Below the pieces are notes generated by a model, which saw nothing but the letters and a program-made list of their open reading frames with translations, was not told where the DNA came from and searched no databases. Positions 37,213 to 47,429 of a stretch of DNA of 64,000 nt are shown in pieces. The stretch lies in assembly GCA_022457065.1 (NCBI GenBank), contig JAJGBQ010000004.1, forward strand, positions 3,286,001 to 3,350,000, written 5' to 3'. The first letter of the stretch is position 1. Each line of letters opens with the position of its first letter. This DNA is from Curvularia sp. ZM96 (lineage: Eukaryota; Ascomycota; Dothideomycetes; Pleosporales; Pleosporaceae). The position numbers were made by a program, and so were the translations under genes.

Positions 37213-38328
37213 GGTTGCGACTTTGCAACGAAGCAGACTAGCAGAAACCAAAGCAGTGAAGAAGAAGGAAAATATGCTATCTAGCAAAACAAAGTCCCCC
37301 GCCGTGATGGAGGGGTTATATGAAAAGCATTCCGAAGCATCATTCCGACTTCGGTTCGTCACAATGCACCTCCACATGATTGCAGGCACGCCACCTACTA
37401 TGAAAGGGATCGTTCTCCCGGGCTCTGAGGCCTTTCAGCCAATGGAGCCCGCCACATGGTGTAGATATGCCAGAGCGGCGTGAGGCAATCTTCCATGGAC
37501 GCTGGGCATGGTACTGGAACCCCAGGACAGCCCCAACGTAATCAGCCGCTAGAAGCGAGCATGCAGGGTCTGAGGGGACCGAAGGTTTCTCCAGGTCTGA
37601 GGATAGGCCGTGGGGAGGCGACGCGTCAGCTGACCTATCATGTCGAGACATTGTTGCGCGTGGGTGAAGCGTGCCTGGTGTTGAGGTTGGACGGTTGAGG
37701 TCCGTCGCTGAGACGGGAGCCAATCAGAGCGGGCGAGAGAGGGCGTGCTAGAACCACTGATGGACATGCAGGAACGTGGTCAATCCTCGAACGCATGAGC
37801 AAAGCCCAATACTCTTCGGCCTTGTTACCTTGAATGCAAGTCACTCTGACTTATCTAGCTCTTGATGATCCGGGCCATGTCGGCATTTCCCAACCTCCCA
37901 CATTCAGGAGCAAAACGTTGATCGGATTATCACTTACCGTTGAAGCCCAAAGTCACAAACATCAAGTACCGAGGGCGCCGGCTGCGGTTGTACTATACGA
38001 AGGGCTCGATGTGGGCGGGACGTGATTGAGGCGCAGGTCGTCTCATTCCTACCGCGTGCTACACGCCACTCTATCACGTACTAGCCATACCCAAATCTGA
38101 CTCAATGAAGTGTCTTGGAAGAGCCAATGTACCGCACGCGCTTTCTCTAGCGCCATTGCATCTTATCTCAAAGAGCCCTACATATCACATGATGAGAGAT
38201 CCAGCCTTTGATTCGTTCATGATCGTCATTTCGACTATGGTACCGTGATGAGGGCCTGAATATTATTACAAGCTGGGCATGAGAGCACATGCATGCAAAC
38301 AGCTAAACCACCACCATTCAACCTCGCC
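37213..38328. other. 1.1-kb intergenic BTA1-RPT5
   Basis: BTA1 promoter region plus the RPT5 3' end. Short overlapping frames only; no gene is recognised. Confidence 0.5.
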
Positions 38329-39827
38329 TTATGCGTAGAAGTTGACTGTGTCCTTCTTCTTGGCCTGCACTTCAGCAATGGCATCCACGTAGTGCTCGTG
38401 GCTGATCTTCTGATGACCCGTTCGGAGAGCAATCATACCAGCTTCGACACACACAGCCTTCAGCTGAGCTCCACCAAACTCGTCAGTACTGCGTGCCAAC
38501 TCTTGCCAGTTGACACCGTCGTCAACAGTCATTTTCCTTGAGTGAATGCGCATAATCTGTGCACGAGCCTCTTCATTTGGCAGCGGGAACTCAATCTTCC
38601 TGTCCAAACGTCCGGAACGGAGCAGGGCGGGATCCAAGACATCGACTCGGTTGGTAGCAGCCAAGACCTTGACGCGGTCATCCGATGCGAAACCGTCTAG
38701 CTGGTTGAGAAGCTCCAACATAGTTCGTTGTACTTCCCTGTCTCCGGACTTCTCGGAGTCGAAACGCTTTGTACCAACTGCGTCCAACTCGTCGATGAAG
38801 ATGATTGAGGGCGCCTTTTCTTTCGCTAGAGCGAAGCAGTCGCGGACTAGTTTTGCGCCATCACCGATGAACATCTGTACAAGTTGCGGGCCGGCAAGCT
38901 TGAGGAATGTGGCGTCGGTTTGCGCAGCACATGCTCGAGCCAAAAGCGTCTTTCCCGTACCCGGAGGACCGTACATTAATGCACCTGTGCCACGTTAGCC
39001 GTTGTTCTAGGGTAGTCTAGCATCATGCTTACCCTTGGGAGCCTTGATGCCGATCTTCTTGAATCGCTCCGCCTCCTTCATTGGCCATACTACCGCCTCT
39101 ACGAGTTCCTCAATCTGCTTGTCCAGACCTCCGACATCAGTGTACTTCTCCGTTGGCTTCTCATCGACCTCCATAGCCTTCACCCGGCTGTCATACTCTG
39201 CTGGCAGTGTGTCTAGGACTAGGTAAGAGTCCTTGTTTACACCGATCAGATCTCCAGGCTTCAGCTTCTCATGGTCGACCAGACCGATGAGGGGTAAGAA
39301 TATCGTCTGCCGTGTAGATGTCTTGATGACGGCCGACTTGCCGACACGGGTGGCGTCTAGGTCGATGTTGGCACCCTCCTCAGCCGCCTCCGCTGTGACG
39401 TCCAGATCGAGGATTTCAACGACATTTCCGACGAGATAAGGCAGTTGTCTGGAGAAAGTCAGTGTGTTGTCCGAATGGCGGTGCTTTGTGAACACGCTGC
39501 GGGGCCAACCCCCGATATGGAGATAACATACCTGTTGTTCTCGATCTTATCCAAGTTATCCTTGATCTTCTCGTTCATGGATGCCTTCTCATGTGTAAGT
39601 CGCTGGAACTCGCTCTTCATGATGCGCATGTCGTTCTCCAGTAACCGCCTCCGCGCGATGATGTCTCGTGTGCTTGAGTTCAGAATTTCCTCGTCCAGCT
39701 GCTCCTCCTCTGGCTCTGCATCCTTCATGTCTGCATCGCCATCGGCCTTCTTTCCACCCTTGTCGTCATCCTTTCTCTCTTCCTTCTCGTGGCGCTCAAG
39801 ATCGTCGAGATCCTCTAGTGTAGACAT
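38329..39827 (-). CDS. RPT5: 26S proteasome regulatory ATPase Rpt5 (subunit 6A)
   Basis: One of six AAA+ ATPases of the 19S base ring that unfold substrates and open the 20S gate. Three exons, 39827-39532, 39448-39033 and 38984-38329, give 455 aa. The N terminus has an acidic stretch and a coiled coil (DIIARRRLLENDMRIMKSEF..), then the OB domain and the linker KPTEKYTDVGGLDKQIEEL. Walker A GPPGTGKT, Walker B IIFIDELDAVG, and the second region of homology ending in LLRSGRLDRKIEFPLP are intact. The last three residues FYA form the HbYX motif that docks into the 20S alpha ring, as in Rpt5. The acidic insert near residues 18-45 makes it a little longer than yeast Rpt5. Confidence 0.96.
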
Positions 39828-40589
39828 TGTGGCGGGGTAGGGAGGGTGACTGTATGTAGTAAATAAGTAACGAACAGGGGCGGAGTTATGTCCCAGCGAT
39901 CGAAGGTGAGATCCGCGGGTGAGAGGTTGGTTGCAGTGCGGCGATGATGAGGCTCTGTTTGGGAGGCAGCTATGGATTACGAAGGTGCACAGAGCTCCCG
40001 CGATTACTTAGCTCCGCTCCGACTCTTGGCGCTCGCCGCACCCAGACCCAGACGCCGATCAGTCGCGTCCAATAGACGCTCAGATAGACGCAACCTTGTC
40101 GTGGAATCGTGTGCAAGCAGGAACAACTCCTGTGGGGTAAATGGGCAGCCAGGGGCTCCGAAATCTACGATGTAGTTGTCCAAAGTATCGGTGCTTGATC
40201 AACTCGAGCGCTGTACGATGTACGGGTCGAGTCGCCGTCGCCACCGCTCGATTGTAAAAGATGAATTGCTAGTTGTATTGCTGTCGCCGGGCTTTTCATT
40301 TATGCATCTTACCACGCTATCTATTTCATTGATTCACCGCCTAGCTATTTGGAAAACCTAAATGTATTGTGGATGTATTAGCCATAGTATATTGATGGGC
40401 CCGTCAATGAACATGAGGTACAAAACTAAGTAACACGCTTCACCTCTCATCAGCCAGTATCGGTAATCCGTCCCCGTTATACGTCCACATAGTTTCGGCG
40501 CGTTCTTGCGGAGACGATTTAAACATACTAAACTTGAGCACCAGGGGCAGCACTATCTTTATGCCACGACTAATCGAAACTGTGAACTG
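39828..40589. other. intergenic upstream of RPT5
   Basis: RPT5 promoter region followed by the 3' edge of a degenerate minus-strand gene. No intact gene is seen. Confidence 0.5.
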
Positions 40590-41720
40590 ATCGATGAAAT
40601 CGTTCCGTCTCACGCGTCTTCTCCCGAGGAATAGAAGGGGGAGGAGGTGGAGGCCAAGCTGGCATCTTGGCTGAAATCCTAGACACTGGTATTGACTGCG
40701 GCCCGCGATAAGGTATCATTCCGGCGCCAAAGGTCGAGCTAATAACGACAATAGCAGTTACTAGCATCATGACAGCCCAGACGACCTATTGCGCGTCATT
40801 CATATCTCGGACATCCTTGAAATTCATTGCAAAAATGTTAGAACCCGTGGATATTGGCAGAAAGATGATGGTGACGACTGTGAGGATATAAATGGCTCGT
40901 TCTTGATGTTGCTTGTTTGACTGCATATAATCCCTCCACTTTACGAGAGTTAGTCTTTGCCACCCATGCGAGAGGGTGGATAAGGCTACCGAGATTTGTA
41001 GATCTAGCCTTTGAGTTGCAGTTCGGAGAGAGACTCTCGTCTTGGACACATGATTTTTACATTATTTAAGCAGTTTCACGTAGTACCGACGGTCGAATGC
41101 TGCACGGTACTCATGGTTCCGTCGAGCAAGTGTGCCCTGTTTGAGTTGCTAAATGACATCGAGTTGTACGTTCAGCTGTTGCTTGATGATATCTAGTTCC
41201 TCAAGAAAACTGGCAACTCTCATCTGCTGGTGTCAATTCAAAGGGTCTTTCTTGAATAAGAACTCCTTCAAGGTTGAATTAGCCTGAGCGGTGGGTTTGG
41301 CACAGGACGGTACCTACTAGCCGCATTAAGTATTTCTAGTAAGTATCCGAGACACCTAGAAAGTCTCCCGCCATATCTTGGAGAGCCCGATGAGCAAAAA
41401 GACTGATAGTTCGGAGGAAACTAGAGCTCGTAGGTTAGGCAAAGTCTTGCCTTCGTAATCGAGCATCACTTCTTCGATGGCTGCACTATCTGATTTAGTA
41501 ACGAATAAAGCTGTAAAGGCATCCGGTGCCATTTTGCCGTTTGAACCAGCGAATATCACTTCGCTTTGAGTGACTCCGATTGGCGAAAAGCTTATTGCGG
41601 TAGATACCTTGAGTCAAAAATCTCTATGGATACCAAAGAGTGCAACGGTCGTTGTAAGTGCAAGTCCTTTGAAAGCACTATAAGTGCATATTACGATCAA
41701 ACATGAAGATCTGTAGATGG
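40570..41720 (-). pseudogene. degenerate gene with CorA-like C-terminal membrane hairpin
   Basis: Read on the minus strand, coding-like sequence runs from about 41700 down to 40570 and is broken. The last part reads RVASFLEELDIIKQQL, then a helix, then ERAIYILTVVTIIFLPIS with a downstream FAMNFKDVRDMN. This is the usual layout of CorA-like/ZntB-like domains at the C terminus of many fungal proteins, in which the GMN-like motif follows the first membrane helix. At least two in-frame TAG codons interrupt it: 41149-41151, where Gln would be expected (VI*QL), and 40786-40788, where Trp would be expected (DAQ*VVWAVMM). A further stop lies upstream at RDF*LK. The segment 41356-41559 (..VSSELSVFLLIGLSKIW..) belongs to the same remnant or a neighbouring one. 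Introns in the upstream part cannot be excluded. Confidence 0.6.
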
Positions 41721-42404
41721 TTGGATGGTGAACTTTCGTATAAGTAGACCAGTAATCAATGACTGAGCCCCTATTTCAAAGTTTTTGTGCGCGTGATCTT
41801 TCCAATTTGAACAGTAGCTGGGATCTGGTCGTACCAACAAAGAAAATGATACTACGAGACAAACACGAATGGGTATGAATTAAAAGACTTTAGGTAAGAC
41901 GCCCTCTTCATGTAATAGAGATTTCTCAATGCATCATTGGCTTACATGTTGACGCTTAGAGCGATGTAGTTGCCACAGCTGTCTATAAATTAGCAGAGAA
42001 TAAAACTGCTTTCACAAAACGTAGGTACGCCTATAGAGATAGAGAACGCCAGCCCCACGGGTGTCTCACATAAGCTACCTTGTACGTAATAAGACATGAT
42101 ACAAGCAATGTCAAAACCCTTTTCGTCGTTAAACTAATGTCGGTGCATGGATACATATACGCAGTTACATTTTGTCTATGGCTAACATAAAGACTAGGAA
42201 AGTGAGTGATAAAAGAAATAAAGGAAATGAGGATAAGAGAAGGACCTTGTGTCCGCCCCAGATACTAAAACCTTCTTAATCCATACCCAAACCCTCCGCT
42301 TGGCCAAAGCATGTTACCCTATATCAAATGATTGAAATGAAATTAAAAAAAGAGGCAATGACATAAGACCCTCGTATCTGTCACGATGCTCATCTTCTCC
42401 CAGC
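41721..42404. other. AT-rich gene-free stretch
   Basis: AT-rich with many stops in all frames and no recognisable gene. It could be the eroded 5' part of the CorA-like pseudogene or other RIP-affected DNA. Confidence 0.45.
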
Positions 42405-43769
42405 CTATACTTCAGCTCTCTTCTTGATCGAAGTCTGCTCCTCTGGACTAGCGAGTGGTCTCTTCCTTCCATTTGCCTGGCTCTCATCTCCCCCCTTGCC
42501 GTTGCCAGATACCACGAGGGGACCGAAAGATGTTTCGAGGTTGGACTTAGTCACCTGGGGTGTGTATTGTTGTACTTGCTCGACATAGTCTGGCGTATGG
42601 TTGTGCTTGGGTGCCACATCCTCTTCTCTGTTCTCGACAAAGGTCTGCAGCGGCTTTGGTGGGCCACGATACTCCCAGGGAATTTCACCGTCCTCAAGCT
42701 GACGGAACACGCACCAGAAAGTCGGCATGCCTGGCCTTTCGAGCATAGCCTTGAGGACGATGTCCCAATCACGCTGCATGGCTGAAATTCCTTCATCTTC
42801 TCCAATCACAAGTGTTAAGACTTCCAAGTTGCCTTCATACTTGTCAAGTTGGAAAGCCTGTCGGATGTAGTCGCGGACTTCGGAACCGCCCATCTCGCGC
42901 GTTATGGTGACTACAATGCTCTTTGGTATCTCATCGAAGATGTCTTCTTCATTCTTTTCTCTGACGAAGGCGACGTTCTTCTTGTTTTTGGAGGCATGTT
43001 TCCAGGTCACTGAGATAGAGAATGGTGGACCATTGACAGCGGGTCCCGTGTATTCATCGGGCGCTTCCGTGATGACCGCAGGCTGAACCTGACGCATCCA
43101 GTCGGGTTGGTTCTCGAGAGAGATGCTGACCGAGGCGTCCCATGCAGACTTGCCGAAGAACCTTCTGTCCCATTGCAACTTGTTGGTTGTGTACTTGATG
43201 TGTGTGAAGAGGCAGAGGCAACGGTTGAAGGGTTCGAGTTCAGACTCATCTGCAAAAGGACCAAACGACGGTACATCCGCTCGGTCCAATGCGGCACCCG
43301 AGGGAAACTTGCACGCAGTAAGCGTCTCGAAGTCGGCAGGTTCGACTATGGGCATGTTATCGGAAAGTCCTTGCCGTAGCCCTCTGAGCATTTGCCACAG
43401 GTTCAGCGCCATGCGATAGTTGCTTTCATGCTGGCTGGGAGGGTACACCTTTTCTGGATCTTCGTCGCTGGCCCAGTATCGATCGTACGGACATTCAGCT
43501 AGAAGCGACAGTACATGTCGACGCCGGTAGCCGACGTAAGCGAGACTCTTTAGGTAGTATGGCATAACCAGAGGGCCGATGTAAAATTTCCGAAACTTCC
43601 CGATATCGTCAAAACCGCAGTAGGCGGCTATCGTGGCCTCAGGGTTTTCAAGTTTGATAAAGGAATCGGGGGACCCCTTAGTGCCTGGTTCCAGGATTAC
43701 TGAAGTCTTCGTTTTGTGTCGAGTGGTAACTGTCTTCGCCGAACCCGATATCAATGTCGAGTCTGCCAT
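42405..43769 (-). CDS. hypothetical protein, 454 aa
   Basis: Single open frame that I do not recognise. The start is the ATG at 43769 (MADSTLISGS). The frame stays open up to 44048, but that extension is Leu/Pro/Thr-rich and looks like leader. The protein is soluble, with no membrane helix. Its middle is mixed globular sequence with many Trp, Tyr and Pro residues, for example YYLKSLAYVGYRRRHVLSLL (~75-95). The last ~70 residues are disordered and end in two basic patches (GRKRPLASP and IKKRAEV) resembling a nuclear localisation signal. Composition is normal for an expressed gene and there are no internal breaks, unlike both neighbours. It may belong to a lineage-restricted fungal family. Confidence 0.7.
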   Translation of the reverse strand: MADSTLISGSAKTVTTRHKTKTSVILEPGTKGSPDSFIKLENPEATIAAYCGFDDIGKFRKFYIGPLVMPYYLKSLAYVGYRRRHVLSLLAECPYDRYWASDEDPEKVYPPSQHESNYRMALNLWQMLRGLRQGLSDNMPIVEPADFETLTACKFPSGAALDRADVPSFGPFADESELEPFNRCLCLFTHIKYTTNKLQWDRRFFGKSAWDASVSISLENQPDWMRQVQPAVITEAPDEYTGPAVNGPPFSISVTWKHASKNKKNVAFVREKNEEDIFDEIPKSIVVTITREMGGSEVRDYIRQAFQLDKYEGNLEVLTLVIGEDEGISAMQRDWDIVLKAMLERPGMPTFWCVFRQLEDGEIPWEYRGPPKPLQTFVENREEDVAPKHNHTPDYVEQVQQYTPQVTKSNLETSFGPLVVSGNGKGGDESQANGRKRPLASPEEQTSIKKRAEV

Positions 43770-43972
43770 GACGAGAGAACTATTGGGGCTCAAGGAGGCT
43801 GGAAGTGCAACTGTAATGCGAGCAAGTAGGGTGTAGAGGTGGAGTGGTCTTGAAGTACTGATATGGAGCGGGGATGAGATTGGGAAAGGTTGAGGTAGAA
43901 GTGGAACAGAAAAACTAAGATATATAATAGTGATATAAATTGTTTGCAAAGCTGGGCCTAGCTTTAGAGCAA

Positions 43973-44051
43973 CAGGTGAGAGAAAATCACTCAGGATAGT
44001 AAGAAAGATATGTTGTAGCAGTGCCAGGGTTGTAAATAATTCTCTCACCTG
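43973..44051. repeat. 12-nt inverted repeat CAGGTGAGAGAA
   Basis: CAGGTGAGAGAA at 43973-43984 has an exact reverse complement at 44040-44051, with a 55-nt spacer. A further TTTTCTCACCT copy follows at about 44060-44070. It lies 200-280 bp upstream of the ATG of the 454-aa protein. Confidence 0.7.
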
Positions 44052-44376
44052 GCAAGTGCTTTTCTCACCTCGCCATCGCGATCTATCGCCTACGACTTGA
44101 TGGAAATAGAAGCAACGGGTAAGAGAAAATTTGTCAAATATTGTATGCTATCACTATGAAAAACTCCTTCACCTAGCTGACTCTTGTAATTGTCCCAGAT
44201 CTTTGACTATAGTATGACAAGATGCTGTTAATTGTGAAAACGACTCCGCTTTCTTTACCGTGTAGATTGCCCTGCGGAGTATCTCACAAGTCTCGTATAT
44301 TTTGGATAAGTGGATAAAAGGTCAGGAGTAATCAACACAAGATGAGAAATATCACTTATATTGCTGTTCATTAGTA

Positions 44377-44432
44377 GCCTAAGCGCGCGATCGAGGTGCG
44401 CGTCGTCATTAGAGTTTCCCCGAACTCTTCAT
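44377..44432. repeat. chimeric duplicate of SNF2-type pseudogene fragments
   Basis: The first half matches the pseudogene around 44847-44885 (shared core AGCGCGCGATCGA, then GCGTCGTCAT). The second half matches it around 45019-45048 (ATTAGAGTTTCCC, GAACTCTTCATC). The ~130 bp that separate these blocks in the pseudogene are missing. It is therefore a short duplicate with an internal deletion. Confidence 0.65.
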
Positions 44433-44721
44433 CTGTAGAGGAGTAAAAGCACATGAGTATCTCAGGTGATCTAGTATTAGACCACTGCCCTCTCTAGTAG
44501 AAAGCAGCTTTGATATATATATACATGGGCTTGTAGGCTAGGCTCAGGTGAGCCTAGCCCTAGGAACAAATGAAATAAGTGTCAAAGGAGCTTGGCAAGC
44601 TGTATAAGCCGTGCTCGACAGCTTGTTTGCTAACTCGGCTATTGAGATCAAAGTCGCGTGTTCTCCACGGTTCTCTGGAATGAACCAACATGACAGTCCT
44701 CTCTCTGCCTCACCTACTCAA

Positions 44722-46460
44722 TTACTGTGTCCCGGCTTTCTTCTTAGACAAAGACTGCTTCTCTGAACCAAATGATAGCCTCTTCTTTCCCTTTCCTTGG
44801 AAGGGTTGAAGTCTTCCTCGCGTTTGCCAGCCAACCTTCTTTGCATGGGTAAGCCTCAGCGCGCGATCGACGTATGCGTCGTCATCAAGATCTTCTTCTG
44901 TCCAGACTTTGTTGTAGTCACTCAGAAGCTTTGCACTTAGCTGTCGCTGATGGTCGCTCACGATTGGTTCTGATCCTTGAGCCAGCCTGAGTTCGAGCTT
45001 GGCTTGCTGCTTTTCTGTCATTAGAGTTTCCCTGAACTCTTCATCAACATCTGACTCTTCGATATCAGACTTATAAGAAGCTGACCCATCGTCATAGGTA
45101 TTCGCTTCGTCGTCAGACACGTCCTTGGGGCGCCTTGACCGAAGGGGATTTTGGTATGAGAGGTCCTCGTCTCCGCTGCTTTCTTCAATGAAGCCTTCGC
45201 GTGCTTGTCGATCTGTCGCAGAAAACTCTCCGACGCGATTGCCGTTATCATCCCACTGGATGTTGTTTTATCGTTCTGGCACTTTCCTTGTTCTCTTGGA
45301 CTAGATAATATTGTCGAGATCAAGTTCCGGGTTCCTCTCGGCAATCATTATGGCACCTTCCCGTTCTTCTGCCCTGCCCTGTCGTTCTCATTCTATTTCT
45401 TCCTGCGTCTCGCGGAGCTCTCGCATGAGCGCTTCGTTCGCTGGGTCGCCTTGAGCTGCTTGTACCTCTTTCTGGTATTCGTTCAGCAGCTCGACAGCAA
45501 GTGATCGGACAACTGGGTCTTTGGCTCGTGTTGCGAGTTCGACGACATGTCGGTTTTCATCGTTTCTCTGAACCCGCAGAAAGAACTTGGTACGAACAAT
45601 TTGAGGATGGTGACTTCACGAGGCGAATTAACCTGGTCATGGTTAGCGGTGGATTTCAACAGTGAAAGATGTTCGCTTCGCATGACTCACTCGAACAGGG
45701 CGGAAAATTGCCTATGTCTCCATTCCTTGATTCTTTGCCGGTGACATGACAACAACCGACGAGCAGTCACCTTGGGCATTGATTCCCAACGCTCCAACGT
45801 CATAGGGAAGCACCATAGCTCTGAGGTCGCTAATAGGGTCATTGAATCTTTGCATGAGTTCATCTCTCTCGTCGGAACTCAACGCGCTGTGGTAAGTCGC
45901 TGTTTTCAATCCGATGAGGTTGAGCGTGAGGTCCCACCACCAGGCCAGTAGAGGGACATCCTCGGTAATTACGATCTTACCGGGAAGATTGTTCCTGATG
46001 TGCACCTCTACTCGATGTATGAGACCTCGTAACATCGGCGAACCATGCAACATGAATTTTGCGTATTCAAGGACAGTATTTGGTGGTATTTCGCGTTTGG
46101 CTCTGCAAATGAACTTGCCACGTCAAAGGCAGTCCACCGACGCAGTCGATGTGAATCGAGTGCTGCCACAGGGTGTTGGAGTCTAGCTCCATGCAGACTT
46201 GGTTGAACTTTGCTGCTTGGGTGGAGCCAGTGATGATGGCCAGCTCTCTCATCTCAGCAGCCCACAAAATTGCCGAGATGAGAGAATTTGGGGGTATCTT
46301 CACCCCCAAAGAAATCAAGGGATTTTCCCAAGAGATATACTGCTGATATTAGACGACGTTCTCAGTTGGGGAGTGTTGTATGACTTACTACTTATTCGCA
46401 CTTGCAGCGAATGGAAAATTTGCTTCCACTCGTTGCTGGCGGGACATGATCCCGCGGCGT
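44722..46460 (-). pseudogene. degenerate SNF2-type helicase gene (C-terminal part)
   Basis: The clearest block, 46053-45712, is a helicase C-terminal domain: GLKTATYHSALSSDERDELM, then DVGALGINAQGDCSSVVVMS and AKNQGMET. This matches SNF2-type proteins of filamentous fungi. It then meets a TAG at 45712-45714 where the family has Gln. Splicing at GTGAGT after RPVR restores a frame, which shifts by one base near 45600 (a missing A would join LK to IVRTKFF). The continuing tail has a TGA at 45388-45390 (EIE*ERQ) and a TAG at 45301-45303 (NII*SKR). It ends in an acidic then basic C terminus at 44722. Two of the three stops fit C-to-T change in CA context (CAG to TAG), the third CGA to TGA. The 5' part, and thus the ATPase half, is eroded or absent. 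Confidence 0.7.
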
Positions 46461-47429
46461 GATATTGATCCAACTTGGTGAATTAAAAGAAGTAAAAGTC
46501 GAACAAAGTCTCAACGGAACCTTGACGCATATAAGTGTTGAGATGGAGCTAATATAAAGACCCAGAAAGACCCAGAAGGTTGAGTGCTCAAGAAAGAGAA
46601 GTAGTGAGAGCAGTGGGGGAGGTGAGTTTATATAATCCCCAGGAAGAGCAAACGGGCCTGAACGATCACGTGACTGATATCCTACAGTCACTTCAAGTTG
46701 CTGCCGACTACTCACCGCCTGCCGCCTACTCACCGTACTCAGTAAGAGAGATTTCCCTCAATCCACGCTATCAAGGTGGCAGAAGCAGCGCGTCCCAGAT
46801 AATGCATATGCACAACTCTACATATGATTGCTACCAACGTGACTACAAGGTATACGGCGATCCATTACACTGCAGTCACGTATTTGCACCTCGCTTACAG
46901 CATGTTCTGCCTAAGACGGCCTAGCTTCGGTAACTAGTCCCTAGCTCTTGGTATCCGGAAATAGTAGGGTAAAACCGCCCTATCCTGTATAACTCCCAGT
47001 CAAAATCACTACACCAGTGTGAATATGCGGCAAGTTTTACAATGCTGTAGTATCAGGATATGTTCGTATTCACCTTGTGTTTCTAAGAGCTGAAAAGTGC
47101 GTTGTATCAGAGTTCGTGAATGCAGCCTTTTTCAGACTACTTTGGTACCCCGAGAGCCTGTCAAGCTGGACCCCGCTTGCCTAGTGTGTATGTCGTCCCC
47201 TGCAGCTGCGCGCGCCTCTTTGCAACGACACAGGCGACTACAGCCAACCACTGGCCATGGCCTTCCCCCATGCCCAACCTGTCCAGCCTGCTCAGCCACG
47301 CTCGCTGGGGGCGGAAAGCCTGCCCCAGCTGTACTATGAGCGACAACTACATGGATGCAACAACACCGCCATTTTCCCACTTGAGACGTTTGATACCCTG
47401 TTGGGTGCGCTGCTACCGACTATAATACT
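46461..47429. other. intergenic upstream of the NLR gene
   Basis: About 0.97 kb that should hold the promoter of the patatin NLR gene. The open frame at 46580-46924 starts with TTG and has no recognisable motif, so it is not called as a gene. Confidence 0.5.

Larger units (their letters stand above)
43770..44721. other. AT-rich intergenic with inverted repeat and duplicate fragment
   Basis: No gene is seen. A 12-nt perfect inverted repeat (43973-43984 with 44040-44051) and a short chimeric copy of the neighbouring SNF2-type pseudogene (44377-44432) are described separately. Confidence 0.5.

Noticed and set aside
43770..44048. Hydrophobic N-terminal extension of the 454-aa protein, looking like a signal peptide
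   Set aside because: The Leu/Pro/Thr-rich stretch is separated from a good ATG with normal protein composition and overlaps the inverted repeat; more likely promoter and leader DNA.
44722..45120. Stand-alone acidic 132-codon gene
   Set aside because: It continues in frame from the SNF2-type remnant across a stop codon and is best read as that pseudogene's C terminus.
46580..46924. Plus-strand frame of 114 codons before the NLR gene
   Set aside because: It begins with TTG, has no recognisable motif, and lies in intergenic DNA.
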